Origin: CAVYVZ01 sp963772065
Lineage (GTDB): Bacteria > Acidobacteriota > Vicinamibacteria > Vicinamibacterales > UBA2999
Assembly: GCA_963772065.1 (NCBI GenBank)
Contig: CAVYVZ010000005.1
Span: 1 to 64,000, forward strand
Reading direction: 5' to 3'
Length of the DNA: 64,000 nt
Positions 62,666-64,000 of this stretch are shown here, piece by piece. A program made the position numbers and the translations under genes. The first letter of the stretch is position 1. The number at the start of each line of letters is the position of its first letter. The notes under the pieces were generated by a model. The model did not search any database. It was not told the origin of the DNA and saw nothing but the letters and a program-made list of their open reading frames with translations.

Positions 62666-63741
62666 GAGCGCGCGAGTTCAGCGCCCGCGGGCTCGCCCAG
62701 GACCTCGAAGGACAGGAAATCGTCCGCGTGCAGCGGCTTGAGCGTGATGCGCCCGATCACCTTGTCGATCTCGTAGGGCGGAATACCGCCCGCCGGCGAC
62801 TTCATCACGACGTCCGACGATCGAAGCACATATCCCGCCGGCACGTCGCGCGCGACAACGAGGCTCTTGCCCATCTTGATGATGGGAGCCTTTTCGCTGT
62901 CGTAGATCTTCTTGGCGCCGTCGCCGAGGGCCGCGGCCGTTCGCTCGAGGTCGCGCACCATCTTGCGGAGGCCGACCGGCTCGAGCGAGAACGCGTGATC
63001 GGTCCCCTTCATCGCGCGGTTCAGGGTGAAATGCTTTTCGACCACACGCGCGCCCAGCACGTAGGCGGCGACGGGCATCGCGATCCCGTTGTCATGGCCC
63101 GAGAACCCGATGACCGCCTTCGGGAACAGCTCGCGATACTGCGTGATGACGCGGAGATCGAGCTCCTCGAACGACGCCGGATAGCCGGCCGTGCACTGCA
63201 GGATGCACAGCTGCGGGTTGATCGGCACGATCGTGTCATAGGCCCGCTTGACGTCGTCGATGAGCGCGCCGCCCGTCGAGATGACGACCGGCTTTCCGAA
63301 CTCGGCGACGTGCCGCAGCAGCGGCTCGCTCTTCAGGTCGCCCGAGGCGATCTTGTACGCGGGCACGTCGAGCGCCGCGAGAAAGTCGGCGCTGGTCATG
63401 TCGAAGGCGGTCGCGAAGAAATCGATGTCGAGCTCTTTCGCGTACGCCTGAAGCTCCTTGTACTCCTTCTGGCCGAACTCCAGGAACTCCCGGTGCTCGC
63501 CGTAGGTGGCGCCGAAGCTGTTCTCGTTGTCGTACGACTTGTCGTACGCCGCCTTCGTGTAGAGGCTCCGGTTGTGGCGCTTCTGCAGCTTCACCGCCTG
63601 GGCGCCGGCCAGCTTGGCTTCCCGGAACAGCTCGCGCGCCTTCTGCACGCTGCCCTGATGGTTGTGGCCGATCTCGGCGATGACGTAGCAGTGGCTGTCG
63701 TCGTTGATGGTGTGCTTGCCGATCGTGATGCTTCGCGCCAA
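62662..63741 (-). CDS. NeuB/PseI-like sialic-acid-family synthase with SAF domain
   Basis: About 359 residues. A TTG start at 63741 with AGGAGA 5 bases upstream gives MARSITIGKHTINDDSHCYV. The TIM-barrel NeuB domain shows CYVIAEIGHNHQGSVQKARE, GAQAVKLQKRHNRSLYTKAA, DFFATAFDMTSADFLAALDV, YKIASGDLKSEPLLRHVAEF and RVVEKHFTLNRAMKGTDHAF SLEP (the EKHF..D/N.GPDH-type signature). A C-terminal antifreeze-like SAF domain follows (VVARDVPAGYVLRSSDVVMK, IGRITLKPL). Known of the family: condensation of PEP with a hexosamine or related aldose to a nonulosonic acid. Which sugar is used here is not certain. Confidence 0.9.
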   Translation of the reverse strand: MARSITIGKHTINDDSHCYVIAEIGHNHQGSVQKARELFREAKLAGAQAVKLQKRHNRSLYTKAAYDKSYDNENSFGATYGEHREFLEFGQKEYKELQAYAKELDIDFFATAFDMTSADFLAALDVPAYKIASGDLKSEPLLRHVAEFGKPVVISTGGALIDDVKRAYDTIVPINPQLCILQCTAGYPASFEELDLRVITQYRELFPKAVIGFSGHDNGIAMPVAAYVLGARVVEKHFTLNRAMKGTDHAFSLEPVGLRKMVRDLERTAAALGDGAKKIYDSEKAPIIKMGKSLVVARDVPAGYVLRSSDVVMKSPAGGIPPYEIDKVIGRITLKPLHADDFLSFEVLGEPAGAELARS

Positions 63742-63749
63742 GGGATCTC

Positions 63750-64000
63750 CTAAGTTCTGACGACGGGGCGCAGCTGCGCCACGAGCTGGTCCCATCCGTA
63801 TTCAGCATGCGCGACGTCGCGCGCCGCCAGGCCGATGCGCTCGTTCTGCTCGCCCTCCGGCAGCCGGTCGCAGAAGTTGATGTCGATCACGTTCTTCATG
63901 TGCACAAACCCCTTCGGCGAAAACTCGTCGAGGTTCGTGATGACCGAGCACCCGCACTCCATGGCCGCATTGACGGTGGTGTTGTTGGCGCGCAGCCCCT
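63750..64000 (-). CDS. Partial glycosyltransferase (C-terminal end, GT-B type)
   Basis: Runs off the right edge of the window; 82 C-terminal residues are seen: LRANNTTVNAAMECGCSVIT, NLDEFSPKGFVHMKNVIDIN, and AHAEYGWDQLVAQLRPVV at the end. The segment matches the donor-side end of GT4/GT1 enzymes ('GVRANNTTVNAAL..G.PVIT'). The gene lies 9 bases upstream of the NeuB-like start on the same strand, so it is probably in the same operon. Confidence 0.7.
   Translation of the reverse strand, partial: GLRANNTTVNAAMECGCSVITNLDEFSPKGFVHMKNVIDINFCDRLPEGEQNERIGLAARDVAHAEYGWDQLVAQLRPVVRT

Noticed and set aside
1..64000. tRNA or rRNA genes, insertion sequences
   Set aside because: I saw no T-loop-like sequence in a cloverleaf context, no rRNA-like stretch and no transposase motif on either strand. 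A covariance-model search was not possible, so small RNAs may be missed.

Overview
The window looks like two kinds of DNA joined near 6.93-6.99 kb. From about 7 kb to the end it is GC-rich (a hand-counted 60-base line near 8.0 kb gives 78%, one near 39.5 kb gives 70%). It carries the gene repertoire of an acidobacterium of the Vicinamibacteria type: four long FtsX/MacB-like 'orphan' permeases (ADOP family), one of them coupled to a PadR regulator and carrying a permease prefix domain; an S9 peptidase; DinB-family proteins; and a subtilase with a hexapeptide-repeat tail beside an HD-GYP protein. The assignment to this phylum is inferred from family content; there is no rRNA or other phylogenetic marker here. 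The first 6.9 kb is lower in GC (53-58% in sampled lines) and holds gene types common in Rhizobiales-like Alphaproteobacteria: a PHA-synthase-like hydrolase, a Crp-type HTH remnant, a CheY-like response regulator, an SLC13/TrkA-C permease, a DUF6647 protein, a LysR regulator and a hydrolase remnant cut off at the junction. It may be transferred DNA or an assembly chimera.

Layout. 0-7 kb: mostly broken genes, with intact LysR and DUF6647 genes. 7-12 kb: NTF2-like protein, a minus-strand operon of PDZ-hydrolase, ECF sigma factor and anti-sigma factor (the last with a CXXCH haem-like motif), then an S9 peptidase. 12-28 kb: racemase and glyoxalase-like pair, four ADOP permeases (two plus-strand, one minus-strand, one PadR-linked), a PHP-like secreted protein and a GT-C membrane protein. 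28-33 kb: an alpha/beta hydrolase and a peptide ABC transporter operon (binding protein and two permeases, no ATPase). 33-40.2 kb: a small excisionase-type HTH protein, an S8 subtilase ending in thirteen six-residue repeats, a membrane HD-GYP-GAF protein and a sigma-54 activator with a TPR-like N-terminus; these lie in one orientation and may form a signalling module. 40-46 kb: small proteins, DinB, a histidine kinase and a large secreted N-formylglutamate-amidohydrolase-like protein with a golvesin-like module. 46-64 kb: a continuous minus-strand surface-polysaccharide locus with glycosyltransferases, a polyprenyl-phosphate sugar-1-phosphate transferase fused to a nucleotide-sugar-enzyme-like C-terminus, a capsule-synthesis protein, HAD phosphatase, transketolase, CMP-sugar synthetase, aldehyde dehydrogenase, two paralogous Zn-ribbon methyltransferases around an HTTM-like membrane protein, an SDR and a NeuB-like synthase. 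Together these suggest a CMP-activated nonulosonate or related keto-sugar made and built into a capsule or O-antigen.

Two window-wide patterns stand out. First, about twenty genes are interrupted by single-base frameshifts while both halves keep clear homology; this is more likely uncorrected indels in a long-read assembly than mass gene decay, though the SLC13 and HD-GYP genes are hit many times each. Second, several intergenic gaps between 41 and 57 kb are filled with short-period, low-complexity, partly inverted repeats, each gap using a different motif.
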